Assembly: GCA_948474755.1 (NCBI GenBank)
Contig: CAOLHI010000022.1
Span: 1-64,000, forward strand
Direction: 5' to 3'
Length of the DNA stretch: 64,000 nt
Source of the DNA: Ctenosaura bakeri
Lineage: Eukaryota > Chordata > Lepidosauria > Squamata > Iguanidae
The translations under genes were made by a program, and so were the position numbers. Below the pieces are notes generated by a model that was not told where the DNA came from, searched no databases, and was given only the letters and a program-made list of their open reading frames with translations. Of this stretch, positions 41,925 through 54,400 are shown piece after piece (the first letter of the stretch is position 1; every line of letters begins with the position of its first letter).

Positions 41925-42769
41925 TATTTAAGAATGTAGCCTTGCAGTAATTATTAAATGAAGGCAAGAAACATGAACTCCATACAGTTTTAATGTTTAG
42001 TTGCTTAGATTGGCATGTTCTCTGTCAGTCACCTCCCAGGAGGAAATAGCACTCAAGCAAAAAAGTGGTTCCAGATTTCATCCAACTCTCAGAATGTGAG
42101 TCACTGTGTAGATTGTTCTTTTGAATAAAAGCAATATTTCAAAATAGTTCTCCATGCAGTGAAACAGTATGGGAAGAGTATCTCTTTGTGTGGGTATTTA
42201 CAACATGCCTTGAAGGTGAGGTTGAAATAGTGGCTTAGTAGAAGTGAACTTCCCCAAGAAAATATAAGCTGAGTATAATGAGATGTAGAATTTCTATCTA
42301 GCTTATATTTAGCTAGACAGTGCGCTTCCTAGTTTGAAGAACTGAATGCATTACAACTCACAAGTTTTCACCCATTCCACTGCCAGTCATCCCAAATTTG
42401 CTGACAGAATGATTACCTAGTGATGTTAAACTCCCAATTAAACTACTTTTCACTGTAGCTGAAGGGTCAATGAAGGGTCATTTAAAAAAATAATAATAAA
42501 GCAGTACAACCTACATAATTAAAAGCTACAAATTTGGGCAGAAAACTACTAGCAATAACAAATTTTCATACAATTAGAGGGAAAACATTTTTCTCATTAA
42601 AGTATGGAAATGCCAGAGCAAAACATCTTGTAACAAAAGGCAAATTATGCCTTTGTGAAGTATTACATTTTTTTAAGATAATGAGGACATTTATTGATTA
42701 TACATAATGACTGAAAAACATGGGTTGTATCCAACTTTTGTCTCCTACAATGTAGAATGAGTAGCCCTG

Positions 42770-43030
42770 GAGCAGGGATATGCTCTTATACTTTTTAAAA
42801 TTTAAAGGCGTTTTAATGTGATGTTTGATTGTGTTGTTATTGTTATTCTGTTATTTTTGCTACTATTATTACTATTATTACTGTCTTTTTGTTTTCAGCT
42901 TATCTTGTTTTATCCTTCTGTAGACCACCTTGGGTCCCATGGAGGGACTCAAAAATGGCATACAAATGGGAAAGATGAGAAAGACGGCATACAAACAAAA
43001 GAAAATAATGAAATAAAAATTACTCCACAG
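42770..43030 (+). repeat. LINE-like 3' tail
   Basis: A T- and TTA-rich run followed by GTAGACCACCTTGGGTCCC and GGCATACAAATGGGAAAGA resembles the LINE 3' ends at 38690 and 39475. Confidence 0.45.
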
Positions 43031-43739
43031 AAAGATGCTGAAAGGAGAGAGAACCCCAAAGGGAGATAGAAATTCCACCACATCAGCCAAAGTCTTCTGG
43101 CATGACACCGTATGTCACCTTATGCATGTTGTGAGCTACATGACCCAGCATCCAACGTAGCCACTGTCCTTCCTGAAGCAATTTCCATGAGAGAAATTGT
43201 CAATAAGGCAATTGTTTCTCCTTCCTGTAGCTTCCCAGGTGGTCCAAAAAACTGCTTTAGATGATTGTAAATCTCTCTGGAGCCGGGTTTCAACACTGGA
43301 GAGGGCTGCAGAGTGAACAGCTAAAGATCCCAACATAAAGATCATGTTGTATTTGATCAGCGGTTCTCAACCTGGGGGTCAGGACCCCTTTGGGGGTCGA
43401 ACGACCATTTCACAGGGGTCGTCGCTCCTCAATCCTGCCCCCCTCCTTTTAAAAGAAGGTGGCCTCACAGCCAATGGGAGGAGTGCTTCTGTGACCCCTG
43501 CACTGGGAGGAGGGGAGAGGAGGCGTGCTGGGCGTTTCCCCGTCTTTCCCTGCCTGATGGGAAAGCACTGGAGGAGCCTGAGGTGGAGCCAGAGGTGCAG
43601 AGAGCGGGAGGAGAGAGCTGGAGCCTGAATGTTAAGGCAGATGTGAGGAGACTGAGAGGAGAGAGCTGGAGCTGGAGCGTTAAGGCGGAGGTGAGAGAGA
43701 GGAGACCCCACGCTGGTGGGAGGGGAGAGGAGGCGTGCA

Positions 43740-44200
43740 GCTGGGCGCAGGCGGGCGCTGCTTGGACGCTCGTGCCTGCACCACACACACACACGCGCGC
43801 ACATAGAAGGCTTCCCCTTCAGTGTTTCCTTTCCCCTTCATGCTGGCTTGCAGAATCAGAGTTGCTTGCTGGGGCGAGTGAGCAGCGGGGCGCTGCTTAG
43901 ACGCTCGCGCCCGCACCACACACAAAGACAGACACACACATGGAGGGCTTCCCCTTCAGTGTTCCTTTCCCCTTCATGCCAGCTTGCAGAATCAGAGTTG
44001 CTTGCCGGGGCGAGCGAGGAGCTGGGCGCTGCTTGGACGCTCACACCACACACACACACAAACAGAGGGCTTCCCATTCAGGGTTTATGGCGCTGCAGTG
44101 GGACATCTGGGAGGTAAGACCCCGTCCCCTCACCCTCTTCGCCTCATGCTCAATTATGCCGGTGAACAGAGTTGCTTGCCAGGGCGAGCAAGTAGCTGGG
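43740..44200 (+). repeat. 135-bp tandem repeat inside the SPIN-like element
   Basis: The phrase CGCTGCTTGGACGCTC or its variants recurs at 43756, 43891 and 44027. Each is followed by a CA-rich run, GGCTTCCCCTTCAGTGTTCC and AGAATCAGAGTTGCTTGC. A partial fourth unit (GAGTTGCTTGCCAGGGCGAG) lies at about 44168. The repeat is stop-poor, so several long frames overlap it on both strands without coding sense. Confidence 0.88.
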
Positions 44201-44465
44201 CTCCACTTGCTTCCCAAAGTGGTGGGGCTGCAGCAGCGGCGGCGATCACCCAGTCGCCCATTTATTCTGGGCATGCCGCTCCATGGGAGTTGTCGGTGTG
44301 GCTGTCGCCTTTGGTCCGGCAGCAAAGGGGGAAACTTTCCTGCGGTGGATCTGCCATCCGACGGGGGAGATCGGTCCCTCCGAGACCGAGAACTTAGTCG
44401 GGAAAGGAGCAGGGGGCGTCAGCCAAGGGCTTCGGTTTGTGTAGCAAGAGCCCCCGAGGCTCCTT

Positions 44466-44493
44466 GGTTGTTGTTGTTGTTGTTGTTGTTGTT
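44466..44493 (+). repeat. (TTG)n microsatellite
   Basis: Nine consecutive TTG/GTT units inside the SPIN-like element. Confidence 0.9.
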
Positions 44494-44545
44494 TTTGGTT
44501 TTTTGACCCGAAAGCGCTACTCTGATCTGTCCTGTGGACTTTGGC

Positions 44546-44694
44546 CATTTCCACATTCCAGTGTTATAGCACTATGATTCCACTTTCACCATCCTATGGA
44601 ATCCTGGGATTTGCAGCTCAAACTGCAAACCCCAGGATTCCATAGGATGGTGAAAGTGGAATCATAGCGCTATAACAGTCTAGTGCAGAAATAG
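44546..44694. mobile_element. Palindromic hAT-like MITE nested in the SPIN-like element
   Basis: Left arm CATTTCCACATTCC then ATGATTCCACTTTCACCATC; right arm GATGGTGAAAGTGGAATCAT to CAGAAATAG. The arms are about 65 bases and nearly perfect, with a 10-15 base loop. Same family as 1134 and 51288. Its presence dates the SPIN-like copy as older than this insertion. Confidence 0.82.
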
Positions 44695-45272
44695 CCAGGA
44701 TGACTTTCTCCTCTCGCTTTTGTTGTGCGTGGACTCTTGGCGCTTGCCATATGCACGTGTTGTGTTCTTCGCCCTGACTGTCTTGCATTCCTCGCTTTTT
44801 GTACGTTCAGTGTCCGCACACCTTTTAAGGGAGGGAGGGAAGGAAACAAAACGCGCCTGCTTATGCCGCCGCCATCTTTCCTCTCTCCCTGTCCTTTCCT
44901 CCCTGCGCCTCGTGTAAAATGTGGGCTGTTTTGGCATTGCCTTTGGGAGTGACTGGCTTTTTGAACTGTGGAAACCCAACATTCAGAACTAGAACTACTG
45001 CCTTAATTCTGGCATTGATGGACGCTTTCTGTGCTTAAAAAAAGGGGGAGGGTTACCAGTTTTTAGGCATTAGAAGTCTATCCAGAGCAGTGATTTAGGG
45101 CAGTGTTTCCAATCTATTTAATGCTGGAAATAACTAACTAACTACTTAACTAAGTAATAAATAAATAAATAATAAATAACGAAAATGATTTTATGGTTTG
45201 GGATCACCACAACATGAGGAACTGTATTAAGGGGCCGCGGCATTAGGAAGGTTGAGAACCACTATATTAGAT

Positions 45273-46750
45273 CAAGCTTTCCAGCTTGCTCTTTGCTTTC
45301 TGAATGCTGTGTTCAAATGCACCACACATAATTACAACCACAGGAAGAAGGTATCCAAACTGGTAGTGGCCTTTATCCCCTTGGAACCCTACCAACCTGT
45401 CCCACAGTATGGGGATACTGCACAGGGCTTGCAACATCAGCAGATACCAAAAAAAAAAAAAAAGTATAAGGAGGATTTTTCAAAATAGACCTGCTTGAAA
45501 TACATTTCCTCTTTCCAAAGATATATGAGGAGTTGGGGTTTTATTGTTGTTTTCTTTTTCCCAAAAACGATGGATTGTTTTCTCAAAATACTGTCCTATT
45601 AATCAAACCCATTGTTTAAATAATACTGCAAAAGCTGGATGGGGAAGGGTCAATGTGTTCTTATCTTTGTTCTAGAAAGAACAGAAATAAATTAAAATGC
45701 TTAATAAAAAGTAACATCCAGATCCCTACTGTGTGAAACTCTTTAACACAAGCCATACTGTTTAGACACTTGAAATTCAGCCAGCAAACTTTTGGAAGGG
45801 ATGTGAAGATCTCCTGCTGGCTGCCATTTTGCTCAGAGAATGCAGGATCAAGCTAGTTAAAAATAAACCTTGAAAGAAAACCCATTGATTTTACACACAC
45901 ACTCAACTCTGCAAACTGATGCCAAGAATTTAAGACAAGAAGTGAAGTTCTCCTTCTCCCTTTCACTGAGATAAAATGGATCCCTCAGAAAGACAACCAT
46001 TAAGCAAAGAGAAAAGTTTCAAAAAGGAGGAGAGACTCCTGGACAAAACAGTAAAAGAACAGTGTTCTGCTGCAGCAGATTGGTTCTGGGAAGGGTGGAA
46101 GAAGCGGGGAAGGAAGAACAGCATTGATTCAAGGCAGTGATTCAAGGCATGAAGCTATAAAAGAGCAGTTCAGTACTATTCTGATATTCAGGTGACTTGT
46201 CATGTTAGACACATTCTCCTATAACCATCTCACCAGCCAAGTACTAATCTCAGCCAGTGGCCTCACTCCCCAAACTTAGCAAGGGGCATGCTGCTGGCTG
46301 CACCTCCCCCCCCCCATTTTGGCATTTTGGTTTGGCTTTGGCAACCGAACTCATGATCAAGTTTGAGGGCTTCTCTCTCTCGGCACTAGTACTGCTTTGT
46401 AAGTCAGAGCTGCCTCCATTCATTCACCACCATTATCAGCAATCCTTGTTTGCCCACTCCCATCTTAAAGACATATGTAGCCCAATATTCTATATAGTTT
46501 TATAAACAGTAAATATGGGATGACCTTGTCACTATTTTTAAACTTTGAATTTGGAAAACTGTAAGTAAAAGTGAAACCTGGTCTACTACATTAAATTCAA
46601 AGCATTTGATTGGCAAGACTAAAGAAAGTATGGGGGAAAACATGTCAACTGAGGAATGCCTCCATCCTTCTGCAAACTGACTGATGACTGTAATCAAAAA
46701 GGCAAGATTTCCTAACTACTTGCTTGCTGTCCGGGAACAGATTGGGCATC
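45273..46750. other. ACVR1 5' intron or flank, no recognisable feature
   Basis: AT-rich, with chance frames only. A C-run at 46304-46314 is the only low-complexity feature of note. Confidence 0.45.
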
Positions 46751-46751
46751 T

Positions 46752-46936
46752 GTATATGCGTGCCTTTAAATCCACTCTTGACCCCATGAATTTCATACAC
46801 AAAGAATATTCAGATGTGATTTTGCTAGTTCCTTTGAAATACAGCCTACAGCAGCTGGCATTCATTGGCTGACTCACCCTCCAAGTACCAACCAGGGCTG
46901 ATCCCGCTTAGCTTTCCAGATCAGACAGGATCTCCC
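46752..46936 (-). mobile_element. 5S rRNA-derived SINE
   Basis: On the minus strand the head AAGCTAAGCGGGATCAGCCC, then TTGGTACTTGGAGGGTGAGT and GCCAGCTGCTGTAGGCTG, and the body TATTTCAAAGGAACTAGC match the family, with the tail ending in TTTAAAGGCACG. Confidence 0.8.
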
Positions 46937-47449
46937 AATTACTTCCTAACCAACGCTGTGTAAGACCCTTCCTCCCTTTCCCTAACCTCAGAGGAGTGAC
47001 TTACAGGTGGCCTGATAAGATTCAGGGTCACTTTTAAGGCACCTGTACTTTTTTTATTTTTCCCCTACCACTATAGCCTACAGCCAATTTTGCAAATTTA
47101 GAGCACAGTACTAAAAACTTTCATGGTACTAAAAACTTTCAAACTTTCAGAATGGATGTGCAAGAGCAGAGAGCAATCAATAAGAACTGCAGGAGACTGT
47201 TCTTTTCATATTGCCTTTCAAGTCTCCTGACTTGGGGGAGATACTGACTTCAGTACTTACGTAACTTCGTAAAGGAAGCAGCTTTCATTCGTAAGTGGAA
47301 AACTGTGCTCACAGAAAGGATCCCTTCATGAACAGAAAGGGTTTTTCTATCAGCACAATTCTTGTAAAAAGTTAGAATCTTGTAGAGACATAAAGTTCAA
47401 GGCAGAGATTTGACCACTCTCACCAGAGTATGATATTCTTCAAATACGC

Positions 47450-47491
47450 GTGCACACACACGCACACACGCACACACACACACGCACACAC
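47450..47491 (+). repeat. (CA)n microsatellite
   Basis: About 40 bases of CA repeats with interspersed CG, from GTGCACACACACG to CGCACACA. Confidence 0.9.
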
Positions 47492-48460
47492 TGGTGTTCA
47501 CTCAGCAAGCACCAGAGATGTACCTTTGACTCAGTCTGTGTAAAGTTCCTAACATACTTTTCTTTTAATAAATAAAACCTTATTTTGATCGTTCAAAAAT
47601 TATAATGCAATCCTCCATGGTTAACAGTTGTGCAATATTACTCCATGGAAGTGTTTAGTCTACTGCATTTATCTTTAGTATTATCTATATACAGTGCAGA
47701 AAATCAGATATAAACCAACGCAGGCATGTCTAGAGCATGCTGTACCACATTGTGCCTAACAGTATAGCAATTACAGAGGTGGCATTGTGTTCCCTAATTG
47801 GACTGGATAAAAACATCTGCACTAAATGTTCCTACTTATCAAGTGAACACTAAAGTTTTGAATCACTTGTTTCCTTGGTTCCCTCAAAATCTTCCCATTC
47901 AGCTGCTCATTTAATTTTCACTGCTACTGAGAGTTTCACTGGACACAGAGAGATCATCAGACAGGGAGGATTCTAACCCATAAGAATTTATGCTATAATA
48001 AATTTGATAAGTCTCTATTAGTGCACAAACAAATCAGCATTCTGGAAACTGTAACCAGGAACACTTGAGAATTACAACAATGGCCTAAATTAGAAGTGGG
48101 GCATCAAGTAGGCTTCCAGATGTTGTTGGGCTGGAAATCCCTAAAGGGCTAGCCAACATAGCTAATTGTGTTGTTTTCACATACACACAAAAAGTTCTTG
48201 TGCATAGAGGGGCAAAATAGAGGGGGGGGTTAACATGAAATTCAAAAAAATCTGGTGAACCAAGGATTTCAAACCAGTGCTCTCTTAAGAGCATGAAGAC
48301 AGTTTCTCCATCTGATACTATACTTGCTTGACCATTCAAGCAAGTAGTAGAGTCCCTCAGCCTCCTCCTTATTGAGAAAAAAGAATCTTATAGGTTCTTG
48401 CATTACCCATTCTGTGTACATCCTGGTTCCAAACCCATACATTGCTAGTGGGATAACAAG

Positions 48461-48628
48461 ACGCTGTACTTGGGAGGGCAATCCCCAATAAATACCAGGT
48501 GCTGTAGCCTGTATTTCAGAGCAAGAAACTGAAAACCTACCTCTGTGTATTCTCTGCCTAAGGAAAACCTGCGAAACTCATGGAGCCATCATAAGTCAGT
48601 AGGCAACTTGAAGGCACATATACACGCA
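48461..48628 (+). mobile_element. 5S-type SINE, truncated head, abutted by a MITE
   Basis: Keeps GCTGTACTTGGGAGGG then TAAATACCAGGTGCTGTAGC and the body TATTTCAGAGCAAGAAACTG to AGTAGGCAACTTGAAGGCAC. The first half of the 5S head is lost. A Tigger-like MITE begins directly at its tail (48631). Confidence 0.7.
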
Positions 48629-48630
48629 TA

Positions 48631-48839
48631 CAGTAGCCTTCGGTATATGCTAGGGTTTGATTCCAGGACCCTCATGAATACCAAAATTTGTCCCATTATG
48701 TACAATCGTGTAGTCAAATGGCGTCATTTATATAAACTGGCAAAATCAAAGTTTGCTCTTTGGATTGGGGGGAGGAGTATTTTCAAGCCATGGTTAGTTG
48801 AATCAGTGAATACAGAATTCGGAGATGGAGGACCGACTG
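48631..48839. mobile_element. TA-flanked Tigger-like MITE
   Basis: Left end CAGTAGCCTTCGGTATATGC and right end complement of CAGTCGGTCCTCCATCTCCG, with TA at 48629-48630 and 48840-48841. The interior GGCAAAATCAAAGTTTGCTC matches the copy at 41695. It sits on the tail of a SINE. Confidence 0.78.
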
Positions 48840-49551
48840 TATTATAGATGGTGGAAAGAGCCAACTGAGACTAAGCCTATAAAAGACTCCTATAGAGTCT
48901 TCTTATACATACTGTAGTATGTATAAGATAGCGTACAACAAATATAGCACCATTTTATTGCAGCCCCACTCAGCCTGTTGACCTCCAGATGTGTTGGGTG
49001 ACAACTTGCATTATTCCTAACCAGTGTAGCCAACAGCTTGGAGTGACAGTTGTCATCCAACTCTTCTAGAGGGCACTAGGTTGGAACTAGGAGAAAATAC
49101 AACAATCATCACTGTCTTTCATAAAACAACATAAAACATCACTGTCTTTCATAAAACAACCCTATCTAAAGTTAAAAAAAAATGCTTTTGTTTGATTTAA
49201 ATCAAACAATACACAGCTCTGAAATTAGACGCTTCTGTGCACAAAACATCTGCAGATATTTGGTAGTTAGTAGTTATTTCCATACACCTTTAAATTTCTT
49301 ACAACGCTGCTTTCTGCCACAACACAAGTATCATGCCACTGGAGGGATGGGAGAGAGATTAAACAATGTGATTGAGTTTCAATGTCCATCAAAGTAGCAC
49401 TAGAGCTAGAAGTCACGCAGAAGGAAACAAACCGGACACTAAGTCCCTGTTTCTGTAAGACTTCTCTCCCATTTTTTTAAAGGGGGCTTCCCCTCCTCTG
49501 CCTCCAGAGTCTTTCCCACTTTCAAACAGTTCCCTCAATAGTACTGTCTGG

Positions 49552-49690
49552 GCCCTTTCATACTGCACAGTGAAGCACCACGATTCCACTTTAGCGGCCA
49601 TGACTACATCATCTTATAGAGTTCTGCAGCTTGTAGTCTGGTTGAGACACCAGAGGAGCTCTCTCGTGAAGATTCTGAAGGCTCATCTCT
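49552..49690. repeat. Half copy of the longer hairpin MITE
   Basis: GGGCCCTTTCATACTGCACA then CACGATTCCACTTTAGCGGC and AGTTCTGCAGCTTGTAGTCT match the left part of the 32980 copy; the right arm is missing. Confidence 0.5.
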
Positions 49691-51020
49691 CAACTCTCAG
49701 TCCCAATGACAGGTTTACTATGTCATTAGTTAATGAAAGCTCAATTTCACCTCTTCAGATGTATGAGCAGATAAGAGGAATGTTGTGAAGAAGGGGCCTT
49801 CTCCCACCCAATGCAGGCTGCGGTATTGCTCACAGTTTCAGGTTTTGGTCCAAAAAGGTCATTTTTCTTTATTTCGGATTGGGGATCGTGAGGGCAAGAA
49901 GACTCTAATAGCCATTATTTTTGTGGCAGTCTGGATGTCTGGGAAGCTCAATCTGGCTGGAAAATCTGTTTTTGTTTTAATTGGCAATCCAGGGATTTTT
50001 AAAGTCCTCTTGAGGGGTGACATCTTCCCCACCTCCGGCCTAGGATAACACTTCATGTATCTGATGAAGTGGATTCCAGACCTCAAAAAAATTTACAATT
50101 CACACACACTAGACAAAATATGTTTTTGAGTGTATACCGTACACACGTCCTCTTGGTTCCACTTCCTGCAGTATAAGCAGACACACATGCGGCAGAGAGA
50201 GGAACCCAGGAAAAGAGAATGGGCGCTACTTCTGTTAACATGACTAATATCAGCCAACACATGACTAAGAACACCCAGGGCTTAGATGTACTGCTCCACT
50301 GTAAAATCAATTCATGCTCCTCTTTCTTGGCCACTAATTCCTTTCAGTATGAACCATTAAGAAGGAATGAAGACTTGTTAAATTGAAATGAGCGTGAAAT
50401 GTGAGTACGGTCCTGCACACTATTGAGTGGAGAAAATTAATAAGAGAATCAGTCAACTGAACACACATCCCAGATGTTCCTTTCTTGCCAGGACACAACA
50501 CTCTTTTAGCATCTTACCCTCAAGTTTCAAAAAAAAACCCTAAGCTACAGCCCAACATACACAGCAATTATGCCAGTGCCAATTCTGGGCTGGTTACACC
50601 CCACGCAGACAGACTAGAAGTTAAAATAAGCTCTCTTACTGACATTTAGTAATCTTTATGAAGAGCCTAGACATCTTCCCAACCTGCATTACTTTGAGTC
50701 ATCAAGCAAAAGCAGCATGTGCACATGAAGGACATGCTATTCTAACCACCAGGATACTTAAAATGTGTTAACAATGTGTTGCATTCACACTTACAGGCAA
50801 AACGCTGCCATAAATAGACTGCAGAAATATTTCTAGCCAATGGAATCCCCTCCAGCACTTGCCTCCAAGAACTTATCAGTTGCTATCTTTGTGTCTTGGA
50901 GGTTTGTGGAAGATAATAAACCGGAAGAGGGACTGTACTCTGGTTTTTCGGTTTTAAGAGATGGAATATAATGTGAGAAACGTTTTGCTTCCGAGCATGT
51001 GCACTGCGGGTGGGTGGGTG

Positions 51021-51152
51021 CACATGCACGCACTTTCAAGATACATATTGACCCACAGCAACCCCATGGATTTCATAGGGTTTTCTTAGGCAAAGAATAC
51101 TCAGAGGTTGTTTCTCCAGTTCCTTCCTCTGAAATACAGCCTGTAGCACCTG
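51021..51152 (-). repeat. 5' truncated 5S-type SINE tail
   Basis: TTTCATAGGGTTTTCTTAGG, GAATACTCAGAGGTTG and TTCCTTCCTCTGAAATACAG match the bodies of full copies; the 5S head is absent. Confidence 0.65.
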
Positions 51153-51287
51153 TTTCAGCTGTGCAAAAAGGTAAAATACGGAGAGGGAAACTGACTCTTC
51201 TACATAGAGGTTAGGAGAAAGCACCCATGAGTCTCTTTGAAGCACAGCTCATTCCACCCAACTGAAGACAGATACTGACCCCTTGGT

Positions 51288-51462
51288 CATCTCTGCACTA
51301 GACTGTTATAGCACTATTATTCCACTTTCAACATCCTATGGAATTCTGGGGTTTGTAGTTTAGGGAGGGGCCTCAAAGGCCTCTCCCTAAACTGCAAACC
51401 CCAGGATTCCACAGGTTGTTGAAAGTGAAATAACAGTGCTATAACAAACTAGTGTGGAAATG
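51288..51462. mobile_element. Palindromic hAT-like MITE with 8-bp target duplication
   Basis: Inverted ends CATCTCTGCAC and GTGTGGAAATG, with long complementary arms around AACATCCTATGGAATTCTGG and the palindromic centre AGGGGCCTCAAAGGCCTCTCC. It is flanked by CCCTTGGT (51280-51287) and CCCTTGTT (51463-51470), an 8-bp duplication with one mismatch, which supports a hAT-type origin for the whole hairpin family. Confidence 0.85.
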
Positions 51463-51479
51463 CCCTTGTTTCCACTGTA

Positions 51480-54400
51480 TATAGATTATCTATCTTCCTT
51501 TAGTATGAGACAAGAATGAGGGGCTAAGTATGACCTTACGAGTCATGGCTCTACATAAGACTAAACAATCTCCCCATTGTATTTCACAGTTTAGTATCAA
51601 AGTGAAGCTTTCAAAGTAGGTTCTTAAGTAAACAGTAGGAGTGGGGGGCATGAAGGTCCCCAGTGGTTGCTGGAATACAACAACTATCTTTCCTGGCCCA
51701 AGGTATGCTGCCTATGGCTGAATGGAGTTGGAGTGAGCTACTGCCCCTGATATAAAGTTATGGGATTTACCACATCTTTCTTCTTAAGTGATCTCTTGGG
51801 TGATCTTTTTTTCCTCTGTAGAAGTACTTCACTACCAGCACATGTCGATCCCTACAGAATTCAAAGAGTACAGCCTAATCTGAATTTAGCCCAAATGTTA
51901 TTCCCCTTTCCCTCTTCTATGTAATAACCAGAAGTTTAAAGGAAATATTGATTTCAGCAACTTGTGTATGAAGCCATTACAGTTTGATGCTCTTCCTAGC
52001 CTCCTCCTCTTCCCCACCCCACCGGACTATACCACAGAGAAATTGGTAGAATTTTCTTAGTTCAGCTGGAACAGTGATCTTATTGCTATGGAAAAGACTG
52101 GAAAATTTGCAGCGTGACTCAGACACACAGCTGTTCATTAAATATGTCCACCAAAAATACAAATACGAGGAGGGGAAAGACAGCATAATGCCTTAGGAGA
52201 CAGCAAGCAGGATAATTGTACAAGAATACAGGGAGGGGAAAGTCAGTTTAAAAAGGTTGCAACATGTCTCCAGAGAGGAGGCCATCTGCAAATTTGACAG
52301 ACTAAGCCAAGAATACATTTATAAAATCTAAACCAAACACTGCAGTACAGTCTGGATGTGTATGTTGCCTTACTCTCCTCTCTGCACCTGAAAATAGACT
52401 GCTCTCTTTTTGCTTATTTGCAAGGGTAAATTGGTTTGTTTTTCATTTGTTTCAGGAAAAGCAACAGCCTATGAGAGACAGAAGGGAGACAGAAGGGAAG
52501 CATTCTACCTAAGTATTCTATTATCAGGTTAAAACTTACCTATGTGGTATTTATTCCTGAAAAATTTGCCATTTAAGTAGATAATCTAACAAAAAAAAAG
52601 TTAGCTTTAAAGTCACATAATTCCACATTACATTTCCAGTTGACTCCAAATTTCATACTTCTGCTAGGACCAGCCCAAGACAACATATTGCATATCACCA
52701 AGTATCACAGTGCTGGGCCAAACAGAGGTGGAAAACCCCAAGAGAACATGGTCCAGTGGAGCAGAGCAATTTCAAAACTGATACAGGATTAAAATGATAG
52801 AGATCTCTGAGGCTGGGATTAAAATGGCAGAGAGTTCTGAAACTACAGGATCCTAGAAGGTCAGATTTTATTATACAAAGAGCACCCAAACTTCCCTGTA
52901 CATGTGGGGAAGGGCATGGATAGGAGAGAAAGTGCTGCTATTTATTTTATTTAACATACATTCAGCCACTTTCCTGAAGATCTCCCTGGCTATAATCACA
53001 AAAAGAAATTTCTCTACACATATTCTTTTGCAACCACTGAATCCAAGTTACCTTGGCTAAACAAAGGCCTAAATCCAGCTTTTTGCTGGAGGAATTTTCA
53101 GAACTTTCTTCCCCTCTCCTTCCCCTTATTACCTCCAAAAACTGGACCTGGAAAGATTCCAAGCCCTCCAGTTTGGAGAGCCGATGGGAGTTTCAATGCT
53201 GTATCCCACTGTTCTGCTAGGAGAAGCTCACAGTTGGATGCTGCCCAAAAATACATTTCCTAGGGGCAAAGTTCAAGAAAGTATAGAAGTCTGCCTCAAG
53301 AGGTACAGTCTTTGAATAGTGAGTTTCTCCAAGCATAAAAGGAACCCCACTGCAAAATTCCTTTCTCCAAATATCCACTGTGTTTTTAAAAGATCATTAT
53401 AAGGATTGCCTCTGCTTTTTCAAAAGGACAAAAATTACAGTCAACCCAGAGTGGTAGCTTAAAGTATTGACCTTTACTGTAATGTAAGGAATCCTTTCAC
53501 AATCCATCAAAGGCTTTTAAAACCTTACAGCTACTCTGTTCCCAACAAAACCTATTAGCCTTGATTGAGAAATTAAAAAAAAAAAGCCAAGGAGGGTGAA
53601 GCGGGGAGAGGAACACACTATATACATACATACTTTTATTAAAACATTTTCAAAGTCAGAGACAAATGAAACTATTTGGCTATCTGATCAGTCAAATAAA
53701 GAGTCAAGCGTTGAACTGTTATTAGAATATTAACACATTTTTGCAATTACAAGATTCAAAGTTAACTACCTGCTAAAACACAAACTTAATCCTAAACACC
53801 TGTAATCAATTAGTATTTTTAGCAATGTGTATGCAAAGGAAGTATAACATGAATAATATTCAAGAGTTACAACAGGTGTGAAAAAACATCTAGAATCTGA
53901 ACCAATATGAATAGGGAACATAAGAGGCAAAAATCAGTTTTAAAGATGTGCACTGGCATCCTGCTTTCTACTCTCATTTGCACTCAATGTACTAATTCCA
54001 CGATCACAAATGACCCTGAAACCCACCTTAAAAGCCAGGCAGTTGTCTTGAGCAATGGAGGGCTCTGCTATAGCTGGACAGGGCACTGCAGAATGATGTG
54101 ACCAGTCCCCTACCACCAGCAAGCAACACTGCAGAGAGTAGAAGAAGGCCTCCCCCGGTATACCATAGGAACTGCTCATCACAACTTCACTTGCTGGCAG
54201 AGGAGGCTGATCACACCATCCTCCACTTGGCACAACACAGACCTCAACTGCTCTGGATGGCCAACCAGCTTATAAAATGGGTTTCAGGGGTAAGATGGGG
54301 AGCTAAAGTGCTGAAACAACATTGTGGCTATGTGTCTGATGCAGTATCTTGCCCGTGGGGTTCAGTGTAATGCAGAATACGGAATCCCTCACAAATGCTT

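Larger units (their letters stand above)
43358..45264. mobile_element. SPIN-like hAT transposon with CpG-rich cargo
   Basis: The left end is CAGCGGTTCTCAACCTGGGG, continuing TTTGGGGGTCGAACGACC. The right end includes CACCACAACATGAGGAACTG then GCATTAGGAAGGTTGAGAAC. These match my recollection of the SPACE INVADERS (SPIN) hAT family, which spread horizontally among tetrapods. An 8-bp target duplication flanks it: TATTTGAT at 43350-43357 and TATTAGAT at 45265-45272. The 1907-base element has no hAT transposase domain. Its interior is CpG-rich with a 135-bp tandem repeat (43756-44200), a (TTG)n run and a nested hairpin MITE. It lies upstream of the ACVR1 start-codon exon. Confidence 0.82.

Noticed and set aside
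43344..44554. Long frames up to 188 codons on both strands in the CpG-rich block
   Set aside because: They lie inside the SPIN-like transposon and follow its 135-bp tandem repeat and CA-rich runs; residues are low-complexity and frames overlap on both strands.
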